Shown: positions 47,802 through 57,813 of the stretch, piece after piece
Position numbering within the stretch: position 1 is the first letter of the stretch
Layout: every line of letters begins with the position of its first letter
From: Perspicuibacillus lycopersici
GTDB taxonomy: Bacteria > Bacillota > Bacilli > Bacillales > Caldibacillaceae
Length of the DNA: 64,000 nucleotides
Reading direction: 5' to 3'
Assembly: GCF_025660475.1 (NCBI RefSeq)
Contig: NZ_JAOUSF010000001.1
Coordinates: forward strand, 1 to 64,000
The notes under the pieces: model-generated
The model's database searches: none
What the model was told of the DNA's origin: nothing
The model's input: only the letters and a program-made list of their open reading frames with translations
Translations under genes and position numbers: made by a program

Positions 47802-48566
47802 CTAATTTTTTGATATTTTGATTAGGTGGCATTCAGCTCTTGCACATAATCGTAATGGTAGCTTTGTCGTCCCATAACCATTACTAATCAGTATATTGGT
47901 AAACGATAAATGATGGAGCTTACCAATAGGGTAGAGACCTAAACCAAAGAAATTTATTTGTCCACCATGTGTATGCCCACTTAAAACAAGTGGTATATTG
48001 TCAGCGGGAGTAATTTGATCCACTATTTCCGGGTTATGGCAAATAACGATTTTAAAGCCATTCGGATCATCGATGTTTTCCAGTGCAATATCTAATCGAT
48101 CCAATTCAAAACTGATTTCACCAACACCGATTAAATATATTTTTTCTCCCGTTTGGGAACGGAGGGTCGCATGTGAATTTTCCAATATTTTAACATTTGA
48201 GCTAATCAGCTCTCTTCGTAAATTCGCATTATTTACTTCGAAGTCATTATTACCCCAAACAAAATAAACTGGCCCTAGTACGTTTAGCCGCTGAATATTT
48301 TCTTTCGTTCTAGAAAATGGGACACCCCTTTCCGTTAAATCACCTCCAATAATAACGATATCTACCTTCCCTTTTACTTGCTCGATTATATCCTGATGAA
48401 TAAGTCGACGGTGTATGTCTGAAATAAAAAATATATGTAGATCAGAAAAGGATTCTGGCAAATTCTCAAGGTGAATTACCTGGTTGCTTACATGATTCCG
48501 AAATGCTTCTTTCCACATAAATAATAGTAATAAGACCGCAATGATACTTAAGCCTATGAAATACAT
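47802..48566 (-). CDS. Membrane-anchored metallophosphoesterase
   Basis: 254 residues: one N-terminal membrane helix (about 3-17), then a calcineurin-like phosphoesterase domain. All metal motifs are present: ISDIHRR (Asp-X-His), GGDLTERG, WGNNDFE, CHNPE and SGHTHGGQ. Similar proteins (YkuE/YpbG type) are annotated as cell-envelope phosphoesterases; the substrate is unknown. The start is ATG 48566 after a GGAGGG-like site. It is an insertion between ricA and cotE compared with B. subtilis. Confidence 0.85.
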   Translation of the reverse strand: MYFIGLSIIAVLLLLFMWKEAFRNHVSNQVIHLENLPESFSDLHIFFISDIHRRLIHQDIIEQVKGKVDIVIIGGDLTERGVPFSRTKENIQRLNVLGPVYFVWGNNDFEVNNANLRRELISSNVKILENSHATLRSQTGEKIYLIGVGEISFELDRLDIALENIDDPNGFKIVICHNPEIVDQITPADNIPLVLSGHTHGGQINFFGLGLYPIGKLHHLSFTNILISNGYGTTKLPLRLCARAECHLIKISKN

Positions 48567-48751
48567 GCGCCTTCCCTCCCTTCAGCCATTACTATCTGAT
48601 GACAGCATTTAAAGCGGTACAAAAAAACACGAAAATTAATGGTCAACTTTATAAATAGCTATATTAGTATTGGCCATTTATTACAATTTTTCTAATGCGA
48701 AAAAATGTTTCTACAAGTACTATCTCATCATTTTCACTTTAAAAAGAAAAA

Positions 48752-48774
48752 GAAACTCTCCGTATAAGAGTTTC
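48752..48774 (-). terminator. Terminator of miaB-ricA
   Basis: GAAACTCT (48752-48759) pairs with AGAGTTTC (48767-48774). On the minus strand TTTTTCTTTTT follows, about 45 bases after the ricA stop. Confidence 0.85.
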
Positions 48775-48816
48775 CTTTCTAAAAAATAGACCTTTCCTAT
48801 TGGATACTACTTGGAA

Positions 48817-49248
48817 TTAATGAATCATCCCGTTCGGTTCATTTTTTACTTGAGAACCAGTTTTCCCTTGGAGTAAGTCACCATCTGTTGATTTGATGAT
48901 TTCATCGGTAACTTTATTCGCAATGGTATTAGAGACAATTTGTAAAAGTTCATTTACCTCGTACTGGGACTCTTTAAAATCTTGAACAATTGGAAGTTCA
49001 TCGATTTCTTTTTCAATTGCTTCTAATTTCGCTTCTACTTGTTTCAGTGCATTTGTTTTTCCATAGTTTTGGAAATTTACAGCTTGTTTTTGTAAGCTCT
49101 TTAAGCTTGCAATTTTTTCTCGAACCTTTTGGTTTTCATTAATCTTTGCTTCCGCTTTTTTGAAATATTCTACTTCTTCAGTATCAGCGATCATTTTTGC
49201 TAATTCTCTCGCCTTTGTAATAATGTCATCCTTTGTATATTTCCCCAT
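48817..49248 (-). CDS. ricA: RicA (YmcA), RNase Y specificity/sporulation-biofilm factor
   Basis: 143-residue YmcA/YlbF-family helical protein: KARELAKMIADTEEVEYFKKAE, then KINENQKVREKIASLKSLQK, are the hallmark. RicA with RicF (YlbF) and RicT (YaaT) forms an iron-sulfur complex that stimulates RNase Y processing and is needed for biofilm, competence and sporulation. The C-terminal tail ends GKTGSQVKNEPNGMIH. ATG 49248 abuts the miaB stop with no gap, and GAGGTGG lies in the end of miaB, so the two are translationally coupled. Its partner RNase Y is encoded about 5 kb upstream. Confidence 0.93.
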   Translation of the reverse strand: MGKYTKDDIITKARELAKMIADTEEVEYFKKAEAKINENQKVREKIASLKSLQKQAVNFQNYGKTNALKQVEAKLEAIEKEIDELPIVQDFKESQYEVNELLQIVSNTIANKVTDEIIKSTDGDLLQGKTGSQVKNEPNGMIH

Positions 49249-50796
49249 TTAAACCACCTCAATAGTTTCTTCCACCATTTCTCCATTCAATGACCAAGTT
49301 CTTGCTTCCGTAATTTTTACGTTAACAAGGTTTCCAATAACCGAATGTGGTGCAACAAAATTAACTAATTTATTTTTTCTTGTGTATCCAGCTAATACAT
49401 CTGGATTATTTTTAGATGGACCTTCTACAAGTACTTCTACTATTTGTCCTTCCATTGCTTTCATTTTTTGTGCTGATATTTCATTAACTAATGCGTTTAA
49501 CCGTTGTAATCGTTCTTTCTTAACTTCCATTGGAACATTATCTTTCATCTTTGCAGCCGGCGTACCTTCTCGCGGTGAATAAATAAAGGTAAATGCAGCA
49601 TCAAATCCAACCTCACGATACAAGGATAATGTTTCTTCAAATTGTTCCTCTGTTTCATTTGGAAAACCAACAATAATATCGGTTGTAAGGGATACATTCG
49701 GAATCGCTGTTTTAATTTTGCCCACTAACTCCAAATAGGATTCCCGAGTATATTTCCTTGCCATAATCTTTAACATACTACTAGATCCTGATTGTACCGG
49801 TAAATGAATATGGTCGACAAGATTTCCACCTTTTGCTAACACTTCGATTAAATGGTCATCAAAATCCCGTGGATGACTTGTAGTAAAGCGAATTCGTGGA
49901 ATATCAATTTTCCGCAAATCATCCATTAAATCACCTAAACGATAGTCGATATCGTCAAAGTCTTTTCCATACGCATTTACATTTTGCCCTAGTAAAGTAA
50001 TTTCTTTATAGCCTTGAGAAGCTAGATGGCGAACCTCTTGAATAATATCCTCTGGTCGGCGGCTTCTTTCCTTCCCACGTGTATACGGAACAATACAGTA
50101 CGTGCAGAACTTGTCACAGCCATACATAATGTTAACCCAGCCTTTAATTTTCCCTTTCCGTACTTTTGGAAGGTTTTCAATGATGTCGCCTTCTTTTGAC
50201 CAAACTTCGACTACCATTTCTTTTGACATATATGCTTCTTTCAAAATTTGTGGTAGGCGATGAATATTATGTGTTCCGAAAATAACGTCAACATGCTGAT
50301 GTACTTTTAAAATTTGGTTAACTACTGCCTCTTCCTGTGCCATACAACCACATACACCTAGAAGTAAATCAGGCTTTTCTTGCTTCAATGGTTTTAAATG
50401 GCCTAATTCTCCATACACTTTGTTTTCCGCATTTTCACGAATCGCGCAAGTATTAAGAAGGATAACATCCGCATCTTCTACCGTATTCGTTGGCTCATAA
50501 CCGAGCTCCGTAAAAATACCTGCCATCACTTCTGTATCATGCTCATTCATTTGACAGCCATATGTACGAATATAAAATTTTCTGCCGTTACCCATTCCTT
50601 TAAATTCTTCACCTATTTCAAAATCACTGTGGTAATTGACCGCTTCTTTTCCTCTTCTTTTTGCATCTTTTAAGGACGGTGGCATATAAACTCGTTCAAA
50701 ATATTTGCTATAATCTTTTTCTCCAGCTGCGGATTTTTTGTCCGTTGGAGTTACAGCTTCTACTTGTTGAGATTGTAATCTTTGTTGTTCATTCAT
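49249..50796 (-). CDS. miaB: tRNA-2-methylthio-N6-dimethylallyladenosine synthase MiaB
   Basis: 515-residue radical SAM methylthiotransferase that acts on i6A37 made by MiaA. The N-terminal UPF0004 domain has the auxiliary cluster cysteines in [15 protein letters not shown] and GVCGCMAQ; the radical SAM cysteines are in [16 protein letters not shown] (about 230); a C-terminal TRAM domain follows from about 440. An N-terminal extension of about 60 residues is usual in Bacilli. ATG 50796 is eight bases after AAAGGAG; the earlier ATG at 50814 overlaps that region. It is co-transcribed with ricA. Confidence 0.96.
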   Translation of the reverse strand: MNEQQRLQSQQVEAVTPTDKKSAAGEKDYSKYFERVYMPPSLKDAKRRGKEAVNYHSDFEIGEEFKGMGNGRKFYIRTYGCQMNEHDTEVMAGIFTELGYEPTNTVEDADVILLNTCAIRENAENKVYGELGHLKPLKQEKPDLLLGVCGCMAQEEAVVNQILKVHQHVDVIFGTHNIHRLPQILKEAYMSKEMVVEVWSKEGDIIENLPKVRKGKIKGWVNIMYGCDKFCTYCIVPYTRGKERSRRPEDIIQEVRHLASQGYKEITLLGQNVNAYGKDFDDIDYRLGDLMDDLRKIDIPRIRFTTSHPRDFDDHLIEVLAKGGNLVDHIHLPVQSGSSSMLKIMARKYTRESYLELVGKIKTAIPNVSLTTDIIVGFPNETEEQFEETLSLYREVGFDAAFTFIYSPREGTPAAKMKDNVPMEVKKERLQRLNALVNEISAQKMKAMEGQIVEVLVEGPSKNNPDVLAGYTRKNKLVNFVAPHSVIGNLVNVKITEARTWSLNGEMVEETIEVV

Positions 50797-51066
50797 GGAA
50801 AAAACTCCTTTCAAACCTTCTCAGAGTAGCCTAGTCCCTTCTATCAACATTTTCAAGGGAACGCTTTCAACTATTTAATATGTATACCATAACATTATAT
50901 ACTGAATATATACCACAAACAACACTATATGGAAGATTCATGAAACTGGATATAAATCAAAATTATTTGATAACGACTTTATTTCCATACTATGCTCACT
51001 TACGCATCATAACAAAATATATTCCCTACTAGCGAACATTACAAATAATCATTATTGATTATATAA

Positions 51067-51492
51067 TTACTTTTCAGGATAGGTTTCTTGTAAAAACCTT
51101 ACAGAATGCTGGATGAACTCTTTTAAAACTTCAACATCTATATCAGCCAGCTTGTTAATATACACACATGCTTTTCCTGTAGTGTGCTTGCCGAGCCGCT
51201 CAAGAAATACTTCACGCTCTGGGTCACCTGTTGCCATATATAAACTAATTTTTGCTTTTCTTGGTGAAAATCCTACTAACGGAGCATCGCCCTCGTGACC
51301 AGAATCATATGTATAATGATAAGAACCAAAGCCAATGATACTCGGCCCCCACATTTTTGCAGAATACCCTGTTACCTCCTGAAAAATATCCAATAAGCGA
51401 TAGGCATCCTCCCTCTTTTTCGGACTATCTACACGATCAATAAATTCTATAACACTATTATCCGTTTCGCTCGTCTTAAGCTTGTATCCCAT
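51067..51492 (-). CDS. DUF1801 domain protein
   Basis: About 141 residues. The block MWGPSIIGFGSYHYTYDSG, then EGDAPLVGFSPRKAKISLYM, and TGKACVYINKLADID are typical of the DUF1801 (YdhG-like) family of small alpha/beta proteins of unknown function. ATG 51492 is six bases after AAAGGAGA; the ATG at 51498 is too close. It is followed on the same strand after the kinase-like gene and may share its transcript. These two genes replace tdh-kbl, found between spoVS and miaB in B. subtilis. Confidence 0.85.
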   Translation of the reverse strand: MGYKLKTSETDNSVIEFIDRVDSPKKREDAYRLLDIFQEVTGYSAKMWGPSIIGFGSYHYTYDSGHEGDAPLVGFSPRKAKISLYMATGDPEREVFLERLGKHTTGKACVYINKLADIDVEVLKEFIQHSVRFLQETYPEK

Positions 51493-51533
51493 GCACATTC
51501 TCCTTTACACTTTTTTAACGATTGGCCCACCAT

Positions 51534-52139
51534 CTACTCTTCTCTATTTAAAACGATGTCTGCGTTTTGTATAGGGTGGATAGTATTCAAGTAGTAATCC
51601 TCTGCTTTCCAATACCGATTTGTAAACTTCTCCCTATTACTTTGTGTTTCTACGCTTTCTCTAGCAAATCGTTTCATACGGGCACAATCCAAGTATACAA
51701 TCAAATCAAAAAAAGCTCGCCATTCGCTTCGTTGCAAAAATACTCCTTCGATAATAATAAATTTTGTATTTTTTACGATTACCTCACGATCGATTTGGCA
51801 ATCCGTATGCTCATCATAAAAAGGTAAGTTTATATAATCTGCAACTCGAAGCTTCTTAAAGAGATTTTCTCTTAACCAATTAATATCCCACTGTAGACTA
51901 TAATATTCATACCACTGTTCGTAGCCAGTATTGTATCGAGATAATCGAGTCACAATATGGTCATCCATGTGAATTACTAGATGAGGGATATTTGCCTTTG
52001 TCAGCATCGTTTTTAGCTCGTGAACGAGTGTAGTTTTCCCTGATCTACTTAAACCATCAATACCAATAATCATCCGATTGTTATGTACATTTTCTTTTAT
52101 TCTTGTAAATATTTGATAGGCATTTTCTTTATTGTTCAC
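51534..52139 (-). CDS. Uridine kinase/phosphoribulokinase-type P-loop kinase
   Basis: 201 residues. The P-loop GIDGLSRSGKTTL (about 26-38) is followed by HMDDHIV (putative base/phosphate-binding Asp-Asp), FIIIEGVFLQRSEWR (Walker B-like) and a lid region with RESVETQSNREKFTNRYW. The fold matches the uridine kinase-like NTPase group; the small-molecule substrate is not evident, and it is shorter and more divergent than Udk. The start is GTG 52139 after AGAGGAA. It lies upstream of the DUF1801 gene with 41 bases between. Confidence 0.75.
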   Translation of the reverse strand: MNNKENAYQIFTRIKENVHNNRMIIGIDGLSRSGKTTLVHELKTMLTKANIPHLVIHMDDHIVTRLSRYNTGYEQWYEYYSLQWDINWLRENLFKKLRVADYINLPFYDEHTDCQIDREVIVKNTKFIIIEGVFLQRSEWRAFFDLIVYLDCARMKRFARESVETQSNREKFTNRYWKAEDYYLNTIHPIQNADIVLNREE

Positions 52140-52503
52140 ACGAGTTCCTCTTACCTTTCCTGATTGTTTTTAATCTTTTTATTGGCGAAAAATTAATTGG
52201 GCGACAGAAAAATTATTCATTTATTTTTATTTATCAGTCATTATTATACAAAACATTTGCATCCGGCTCTATTGTTTTTTTATCAGGTATGTTAATTTTC
52301 CATAATGTCAGCTTTATTTTAACAAAAAAATAAAGCCTGCTTGCTTAGCAAGTCAGGCCACCAAAGCTGAGGAAATGAATACTCAGTTCCCAAAACTGGT
52401 AACATAGTAAAATGGTATAAATCCATAATTTTTGTATTTTGGGAATGATTATTTCCCATAATCCTACTATCCTATTCGTTCCTATTAATCGAATATTTTC
52501 CCG
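52140..52503. other. Intergenic region with spoVS terminator
   Basis: 364 bases. GCCTGCTTGCT (52335-52345) and AGCAAGTCAGGC (52347-52358) form a long stem followed on the minus strand by TTTATTTTTTTG, probably the spoVS terminator although about 145 bases past its stop. A smaller GGGAAT/ATTTCCC hairpin lies near 52440-52457. No coding region was recognised. Confidence 0.6.
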
Positions 52504-52764
52504 TTAACGCGGTTCAACGATTAATTTAATGGCTGTTCTTTCTTCGCCATCAATTTGAATATCCGTAAAAGCAGGGATACAAATTAAATCTACACCACTT
52601 GGGGCTACAAAACCTCTGGCAATTGCTACCGCTTTTACCGCTTGATTAAGTGCACCTGCTCCAATCGCTTGAATCTCTGCGCCCCCTCTTTCTCTTAGGA
52701 CTCCTGCAAGTGCACCAGCTACTGAGTTGGGGTTCGATTTTGCTGAAACTTTTAATATTTCCAT
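52504..52764 (-). CDS. spoVS: Stage V sporulation protein S
   Basis: 86-residue SpoVS, almost identical to the Bacillus protein: EILKVSAKSNPNSVAGALAG, then GAEIQAIGAGALNQAVKAVA and a C-terminal ERTAIKLIVEPR. It has an Alba-like fold and promotes spore coat assembly and progression beyond stage V; biochemical activity is unsettled. ATG 52764 follows AAGGAGGAG; an open frame extends 22 codons further upstream but is not conserved in the family. Its position between miaB and ymdB is conserved. Confidence 0.96.
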   Translation of the reverse strand: MEILKVSAKSNPNSVAGALAGVLRERGGAEIQAIGAGALNQAVKAVAIARGFVAPSGVDLICIPAFTDIQIDGEERTAIKLIVEPR

Positions 52765-53056
52765 TTCTTGCTCCTCCTTGAATTTCACTAGTTTGGATTT
52801 TTCATGGACTGACCTGCAAGTCGAAATCACCTTCCATTGCTACTATATTCAACAGAAAGTACCCATATTCCAGACTTGACTTTATTTTTCAATATTTTCT
52901 AGAATCAATTGCCTTGATTTTTCAGAAGGAGGAGCCTATAAAATAAATATCAGCATAAAATTTAATTCAAGACATATTTTAAAAGATTCGATTAGTTACC
53001 GCGGAATTATTCAGTCCGAGGTATAATTACAAATGACAGCAGTCAAAATAACGGCC

Positions 53057-53854
53057 TTAATAAAACATCGGCTGATCGTCATTTATTAATATCCGATCAA
53101 TTTTTCTAGCATGTCCTGTTTTTTCATCTAAATCAATTAAAACTCCGCTCAATTGTGCTCTTCCACTTGTAGACACTTCAAATCTTGCAGGTAAATTCGT
53201 TAAAAATCTACGGATAACGGTCTCACGATCTGTACCTAAAATTCCATCATATGGCCCTGTCATCCCAACATCAGTAATATAAGCTGTGCCATTTGGCAAG
53301 ATTCGGTTATCTGCTGTTTGTACATGGGTATGTGTACCTACAACCGCACTTACTCTACCGTCTAAATACCAGCCCATTGCTTGTTTCTCACTAGTAGCCT
53401 CCGCATGAAAATCAACGAAAATAAACGGTGTTCGTTTTTTTGCTTCTGCGATTAGTTCATCTGCCTTACGAAAAGGACAATCAATTGCTGGTAAAAACGT
53501 CCTGCCTTGAAGATTTATAATCGCAACTTCCATTGCATTTAATTTTACATACATGATTCCTTTTCCTGGTGTTCCTTCCGGATAATTGGCTGGGCGAACC
53601 ATATTCTTCGCATCCTCAATGAACTCAAAAATTTCCCGATTATCCCAAGTATGGTTTCCCATCGTAATTGCTTGAACCCCTTGTTCCATAAAGGCACGAT
53701 AAATTTTATTGGTTATTCCTTTTCCACTTGCGGCATTTTCCCCATTTACAATAGTAAGCATTGGCCGATATTTTTCTTTAAGCTCTGGTAAATGTTGTTT
53801 AATCATATCCCTACCGGGAGATCCTACTACATCACCTATAAATAAAATAATCAT
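53057..53854 (-). CDS. ymdB: Metallophosphoesterase YmdB
   Basis: 265-residue calcineurin-like phosphoesterase of the YmdB family, known in Bacillus to hydrolyse 2',3'-cyclic nucleotides and to influence biofilm and motility decisions. Metal-binding motifs are FIGDVVG (Asp8), VNGENAASG, MGNHTWDN, FHAEATSEK and GTHTHVQTAD. Length and motifs match. ATG 53854 follows AAAGGAA. It lies directly downstream of rny, as in most Bacilli; a hairpin between them may limit readthrough. Confidence 0.95.
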   Translation of the reverse strand: MIILFIGDVVGSPGRDMIKQHLPELKEKYRPMLTIVNGENAASGKGITNKIYRAFMEQGVQAITMGNHTWDNREIFEFIEDAKNMVRPANYPEGTPGKGIMYVKLNAMEVAIINLQGRTFLPAIDCPFRKADELIAEAKKRTPFIFVDFHAEATSEKQAMGWYLDGRVSAVVGTHTHVQTADNRILPNGTAYITDVGMTGPYDGILGTDRETVIRRFLTNLPARFEVSTSGRAQLSGVLIDLDEKTGHARKIDRILINDDQPMFY

Positions 53855-54178
53855 ATTAATTCCTTTCTTATTTAAAGACTTTCACGAAGCCATGAATTTG
53901 ATAAATAGTAAATAAATTGTATAAAAGCTGTTTTCGAATAGTTTATTGATAACGAAAGACTACCTAAATATATTAAGCTGAACCATCCAACACATAGTAT
54001 TCGTATATTTAGCTACACTCGAGAGTAACATATACATAGACTACTATTTAAACGAACTTTATAGTTTAATTTTAGCACATTACCGTTCATTTTACTCTAA
54101 ACATCTAAAAACCAGTAAAAATAGGAAAGGCTGATGCTTTTAAGCATCAGCCTCTTTTTCATTTTCATTTAACGGATT
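53855..54178. other. Intergenic region rny / ymdB
   Basis: 324 bases with the rny terminator at 54129-54152 and the ymdB ribosome site. The middle is AT-rich without open frames of note or RNA motifs. Confidence 0.55.
54129..54152 (-). terminator. Terminator of rny
   Basis: GGCTGATGCTT (54129-54139) pairs perfectly with AAGCATCAGCC (54142-54152). On the minus strand TTTCCTATTTTT follows, about 27 bases after the rny stop. Confidence 0.85.
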
Positions 54179-55741
54179 TTATTTTGCATATTCAACAGCT
54201 CGAGTTTCCCGGATCACCGTCACTTTAATATGACCTGGGTAGTCAAGTTCGCCTTCAATGCGTTTGCGAATATCTCTTGCTAAACGATGTGCTTCTAAAT
54301 CATCAATTAAATCCGGTTTGACAATGATACGAATTTCACGTCCTGCTTGTATAGCAAATGATTTCTCTACACCATCATAGGATTCAGATATTTCTTCTAA
54401 TTTTTCCAAACGACGAATATAGTTTTCTAACGTTTCACTACGAGCTCCTGGTCTTGCGGCAGATAATGCATCCGCTGCAGCAACAAGAACTGCAATAATC
54501 GATGTTGGTTCCGAATCACCATGGTGGGATGCAATACTATTGATAACTACCGGATGTTCTTTATACTTGGTAGCCAACTCGACACCAATTTCCACGTGGC
54601 TTCCTTCAATTTCATGATCAACTGCTTTCCCGATATCATGAAGTAATCCCGCTCTTCGCGCAAGTACTTCATCTTCACCAAGTTCAGCAGCGAGAAGACC
54701 TGATAATTGCGACACCTCAATAGAATGCTTCAGAACGTTTTGTCCATAACTTGTCCGGAATTTTAAACGACCTAAAATCTTGATTAAATCCGGATGTAAT
54801 CCATGAACACCAACCTCAAAAGTGGTTTGTTCACCAATTTCACGAATATATTCGTCCACTTCACGTCTAGATTTATCAACCATTTCTTCAATTCGAGCCG
54901 GATGGATCCTTCCATCTTGAACTAGTTTTTCTAATGCAAGTCTTGCGGTTTCCCGGCGAATTGGGTCAAATCCCGATAAAATGACTGCTTCAGGTGTATC
55001 ATCAATAATTAAATCAATCCCTGTAAGAGTTTCTAAAGTACGGATATTTCGACCTTCCCGACCAATTATCCTACCTTTCATTTCATCATTAGGTAAATTG
55101 ACAACAGAGACAGTCGTTTCGGCAACATGATCTGCTGCACATCGTTGGATAGCTAGTGAGAGGATATTCCTTGCTTTTTTGTCCGCTTCTTCTTTCGCAC
55201 GGTTTTCTGACTCTTTAACCATAAGAGCAATATCATGGGAAAGTTCTTGTTCAACGCGTTCAATTATGATGGCCTTCGCTTGGTCCTTAGTTAAACTAGA
55301 AATCCGTTCTAGTTCAGCCTTTTGTTCACGTACCATCTCTTCCACTTTGCTTTCCATCTCTTCAATATGCTGTTGTCTTTGAGTTAGAGAATCTTCCTTC
55401 TTTTCTAAAATAAGCTCTCGCTTATCTAATGTTTCATCTTTTCGGTCAAGATTCTCTTCCTTTTGCAATAACCTATTCTCTTGTTTTTGCAATTCGCTTC
55501 TTCGTTCACGAAGTTCACGCTCAGTTTCTGTACGAAGTTTGTGAATTTCATCCTTTGCTTCTAACAGGGCTTCTTTCTTCAAAGACTCCGCTTCACGCTT
55601 TGCATCTTCTACAATTTGTTCAGCAGCATCCTTCGCACCTGCAATTTTTGCTTCTGCAACGGATTTTCGAATGAAATAGCCAGCAACAACACCGACGAGG
55701 CCAAGCAAAATGGAGATGATGATTTCCAATGGTTCCATCAT
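54179..55741 (-). CDS. rny: Ribonuclease Y
   Basis: About 520 residues, the main mRNA-decay-initiating endoribonuclease of Firmicutes. An N-terminal membrane helix (about 4-22) is followed by a long charged coiled coil (about 30-200), a KH domain with [16 protein letters not shown] (about 222-240) and an HD domain with [13 protein letters not shown] and [12 protein letters not shown] (about 365-376). It acts at the membrane with the RicA-RicF-RicT complex; ricA lies 5 kb away. Two adjacent ATGs (55741, 55738) follow GAGGAGGTGAA; either could be used. A longer frame to 55780 has no ribosome site. Confidence 0.96.
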   Translation of the reverse strand: MMEPLEIIISILLGLVGVVAGYFIRKSVAEAKIAGAKDAAEQIVEDAKREAESLKKEALLEAKDEIHKLRTETERELRERRSELQKQENRLLQKEENLDRKDETLDKRELILEKKEDSLTQRQQHIEEMESKVEEMVREQKAELERISSLTKDQAKAIIIERVEQELSHDIALMVKESENRAKEEADKKARNILSLAIQRCAADHVAETTVSVVNLPNDEMKGRIIGREGRNIRTLETLTGIDLIIDDTPEAVILSGFDPIRRETARLALEKLVQDGRIHPARIEEMVDKSRREVDEYIREIGEQTTFEVGVHGLHPDLIKILGRLKFRTSYGQNVLKHSIEVSQLSGLLAAELGEDEVLARRAGLLHDIGKAVDHEIEGSHVEIGVELATKYKEHPVVINSIASHHGDSEPTSIIAVLVAAADALSAARPGARSETLENYIRRLEKLEEISESYDGVEKSFAIQAGREIRIIVKPDLIDDLEAHRLARDIRKRIEGELDYPGHIKVTVIRETRAVEYAK

Positions 55742-56161
55742 TTCACCTCCTCTTGCTATGAACTTTTCTCTTCCATACATGTCGGCATGTACATTTTTAA
55801 AATCATCTTGTTAATCAAAAGGTACTGTAATATATGTCATACCTTTATTAATTGCACATTCAGTCAATCAATTATTGACCAAAACTTACAAAAAAAATTG
55901 TAAAATATACATATTAATTGTAAAGGTGCGTAATTTTCTTGTCAAGGGCTTCCAATTATTATATAGCGTCTAAATTCTTTATCAAACATTGTAACCTATT
56001 ACAACGTGCGCGTCTATTCTATGTTTTACAATAATTTTAAGTAAATATAGGAAATTCTTTTTATTATAATTAATTATGTATATTTTTTATTTCCTCTCTT
56101 TTCCATTCCCAATTGATTTCTTTTAAAAAATTTTTTATAGATTTTTTGTATATACAAATGA

Positions 56162-56332
56162 TCACATATAGTTATTATTTTGCAAATGCTTTTTGCCAAT
56201 GAGTACGGATAGCCCTTCTTTTATTATTTCGGATAATTGGACAAAAGGACCTATAAGTTCCCCTCCTTTCTCATTGAATAATTCGATAAATAATGAGAAT
56301 TCCCTTCTATTTTCGGCAAACTTCTTAATCAC
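56162..56332 (-). other. Doubtful 56-codon open frame
   Basis: From a GTG at 56332 the minus strand reads about 56 codons containing KKFAENRREFSLFIELFNEK, then GPFVQLSEIIKEGLSVLIGK. The frame stays open about ten codons further upstream, but there is no ribosome site before the GTG and no family was recognised. AAAGGAGGGG lies inside the frame rather than before it. It may be a relic or chance. Confidence 0.25.
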
Positions 56333-56414
56333 CAGTATAAAATAGATTAAACCATCATTTCATATTACTTATCTTGGTGAATTTACAACCATTCTTTAGA
56401 AAGAACCTAAAAAA

Positions 56415-56436
56415 AAGACCACTATAAAGTGATCTT
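56415..56436 (-). terminator. Terminator of recA
   Basis: AAGACCACT (56415-56423) pairs with AGTGATCTT (56428-56436), with one wobble. On the minus strand eight T residues follow, about 23 bases after the recA stop. Confidence 0.85.
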
Positions 56437-56458
56437 GTACGATAATTTAAATGAAGTA

Positions 56459-57493
56459 TTAAAGTTCAAATTCTTCTTGATCATCATTCGATACAACTGG
56501 TTCTAATGAATCTAGTTGATAATGTTCACGAATTTTCATCATTATCTCATGTTTTACTTCAGGATTTTCTTTTAAGAACAATTTGGCATTTTCACGACCT
56601 TGTCCAAGTCTTTCTCCTGCATAGGAATACCAAGAACCGCTCTTTTGTACAACATCCAGTTCTGAACCCATATCGATAATTTCCCCATCCAAGGAAATAC
56701 CTTCTCCATACATAATATCTACTTCTGCAGTTTTAAATGGTGGAGCTACTTTATTTTTTACGACTTTAATCTTCGTTTTGTTACCAACTACGTCATTTCC
56801 TTGTTTTAATTGCTCGGCACGTCGTACTTCTAGTCGAACCGTACTGTAAAATTTCAAGGCACGACCCCCAGGAGTTGTTTCTGGATTTCCAAACATAATC
56901 CCAACTTTTTCACGGATTTGGTTAATAAAAATAGCAATCGTTTTTGATTTATTAATCGCACCAGAAAGTTTACGTAATGCTTGAGACATAAGACGAGCTT
57001 GTAAACCGACGTGTGAGTCACCCATTTCTCCTTCAATCTCTGCTTTTGGAACAAGTGCTGCTACAGAGTCAATAACTATAATATCAACCGCACCACTCCG
57101 TACTAAAGCCTCAGCAATTTCAAGCCCTTGTTCTCCAGTATCTGGCTGAGAAAGAAGAAGTTCATCAATATTAACACCTAAATTTTTTGCATATTTAGGA
57201 TCCATGGCATGCTCAGCATCAATAAATGCTGCTTGGCCACCATTTCTTTGTACTTCTGCAATGGCATGTAGAGCTACCGTTGTTTTACCAGAACTTTCTG
57301 GTCCGTATATTTCAATAATTCTACCTCGCGGATATCCACCTACTCCTAATGCAACATCTAATGCTAATGAGCCACTAGAAATCGTTGATACTTGACGATC
57401 CGTTTGCTCACCTAATTTCATAATAGAACCTTTACCAAATTGTTTTTCAATTTGTTTTAAAGCCTGTTCTAAGGCTACTTGGCGCTCACTCAC
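56459..57493 (-). CDS. recA: Recombinase RecA
   Basis: 344-residue RecA, the strand-exchange protein and co-protease that triggers LexA self-cleavage. Visible are the Walker A GPESSGKT (about 64-71), the catalytic [10 protein letters not shown], Walker B-like [12 protein letters not shown], loop L1 with GEMGDSHVG and loop L2 with [21 protein letters not shown], split only by normal sequence with no intein. The acidic C-terminus is DDQEEFEL. The start is GTG 57493, seven bases after GAGGAGG. A LexA-type dyad lies upstream of its promoter. Confidence 0.98.
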   Translation of the reverse strand: MSERQVALEQALKQIEKQFGKGSIMKLGEQTDRQVSTISSGSLALDVALGVGGYPRGRIIEIYGPESSGKTTVALHAIAEVQRNGGQAAFIDAEHAMDPKYAKNLGVNIDELLLSQPDTGEQGLEIAEALVRSGAVDIIVIDSVAALVPKAEIEGEMGDSHVGLQARLMSQALRKLSGAINKSKTIAIFINQIREKVGIMFGNPETTPGGRALKFYSTVRLEVRRAEQLKQGNDVVGNKTKIKVVKNKVAPPFKTAEVDIMYGEGISLDGEIIDMGSELDVVQKSGSWYSYAGERLGQGRENAKLFLKENPEVKHEIMMKIREHYQLDSLEPVVSNDDQEEFEL

Positions 57494-57813
57494 TCAATTT
57501 CCTCCTCAAAATTTACAAATTAATAGTTTTAAAGGATTTTTCTCCTATCTATACTATATACTTTTTTAATGGTCTTGCCAAGTATTTTAACGAACATTCA
57601 TTCGATAATTTTTCTATCATCAATATCCTTCAAAAATAATAAATGATTCGTGTAAAAAAGCATTTTAGCATGATATCCGTTATTAGAAAAGCAATTTTTG
57701 GCTGTGTAAAAAATATAATGGGAAATGAAGGAAAATATGTTACTATTATAAAAATACAAAACTATAGCACTAGTAAATTTTACACGATTAAAAGTTAAAG
57801 GAGAATTAGAAGC
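57494..57813. other. Divergent intergenic region recA / acetyltransferase
   Basis: 320 bases holding the recA promoter and SOS box and, at the other end, the acetyltransferase ribosome site AAAGGAG. A 75-codon minus-strand frame ending at 57598 has no ribosome site and is not accepted as a gene. Confidence 0.6.
57553..57604 (-). promoter_or_regulatory. recA promoter with LexA box
   Basis: TTGGCA (57576-57581) and TATAGT (57553-57558) are 17 bases apart on the minus strand. CGAATGAATGTTCG (57591-57604) matches CGAAC-N4-GTTCG with one mismatch and sits 9 bases upstream of the -35, as in B. subtilis recA. Confidence 0.85.

Larger units (their letters stand above)
55742..56458. other. Long intergenic region recA / rny
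   Basis: 717 AT-rich bases. Contents: the rny promoter region, the recA terminator (56415-56436), and an open minus-strand frame at 56162-56332 listed separately. In B. subtilis a penicillin-binding protein gene lies here; nothing like it remains. No RNA gene was recognised. Confidence 0.55.

Noticed and set aside
56459..57493. Intein in recA
   Set aside because: The frame is 344 residues with continuous RecA motifs; no insertion.
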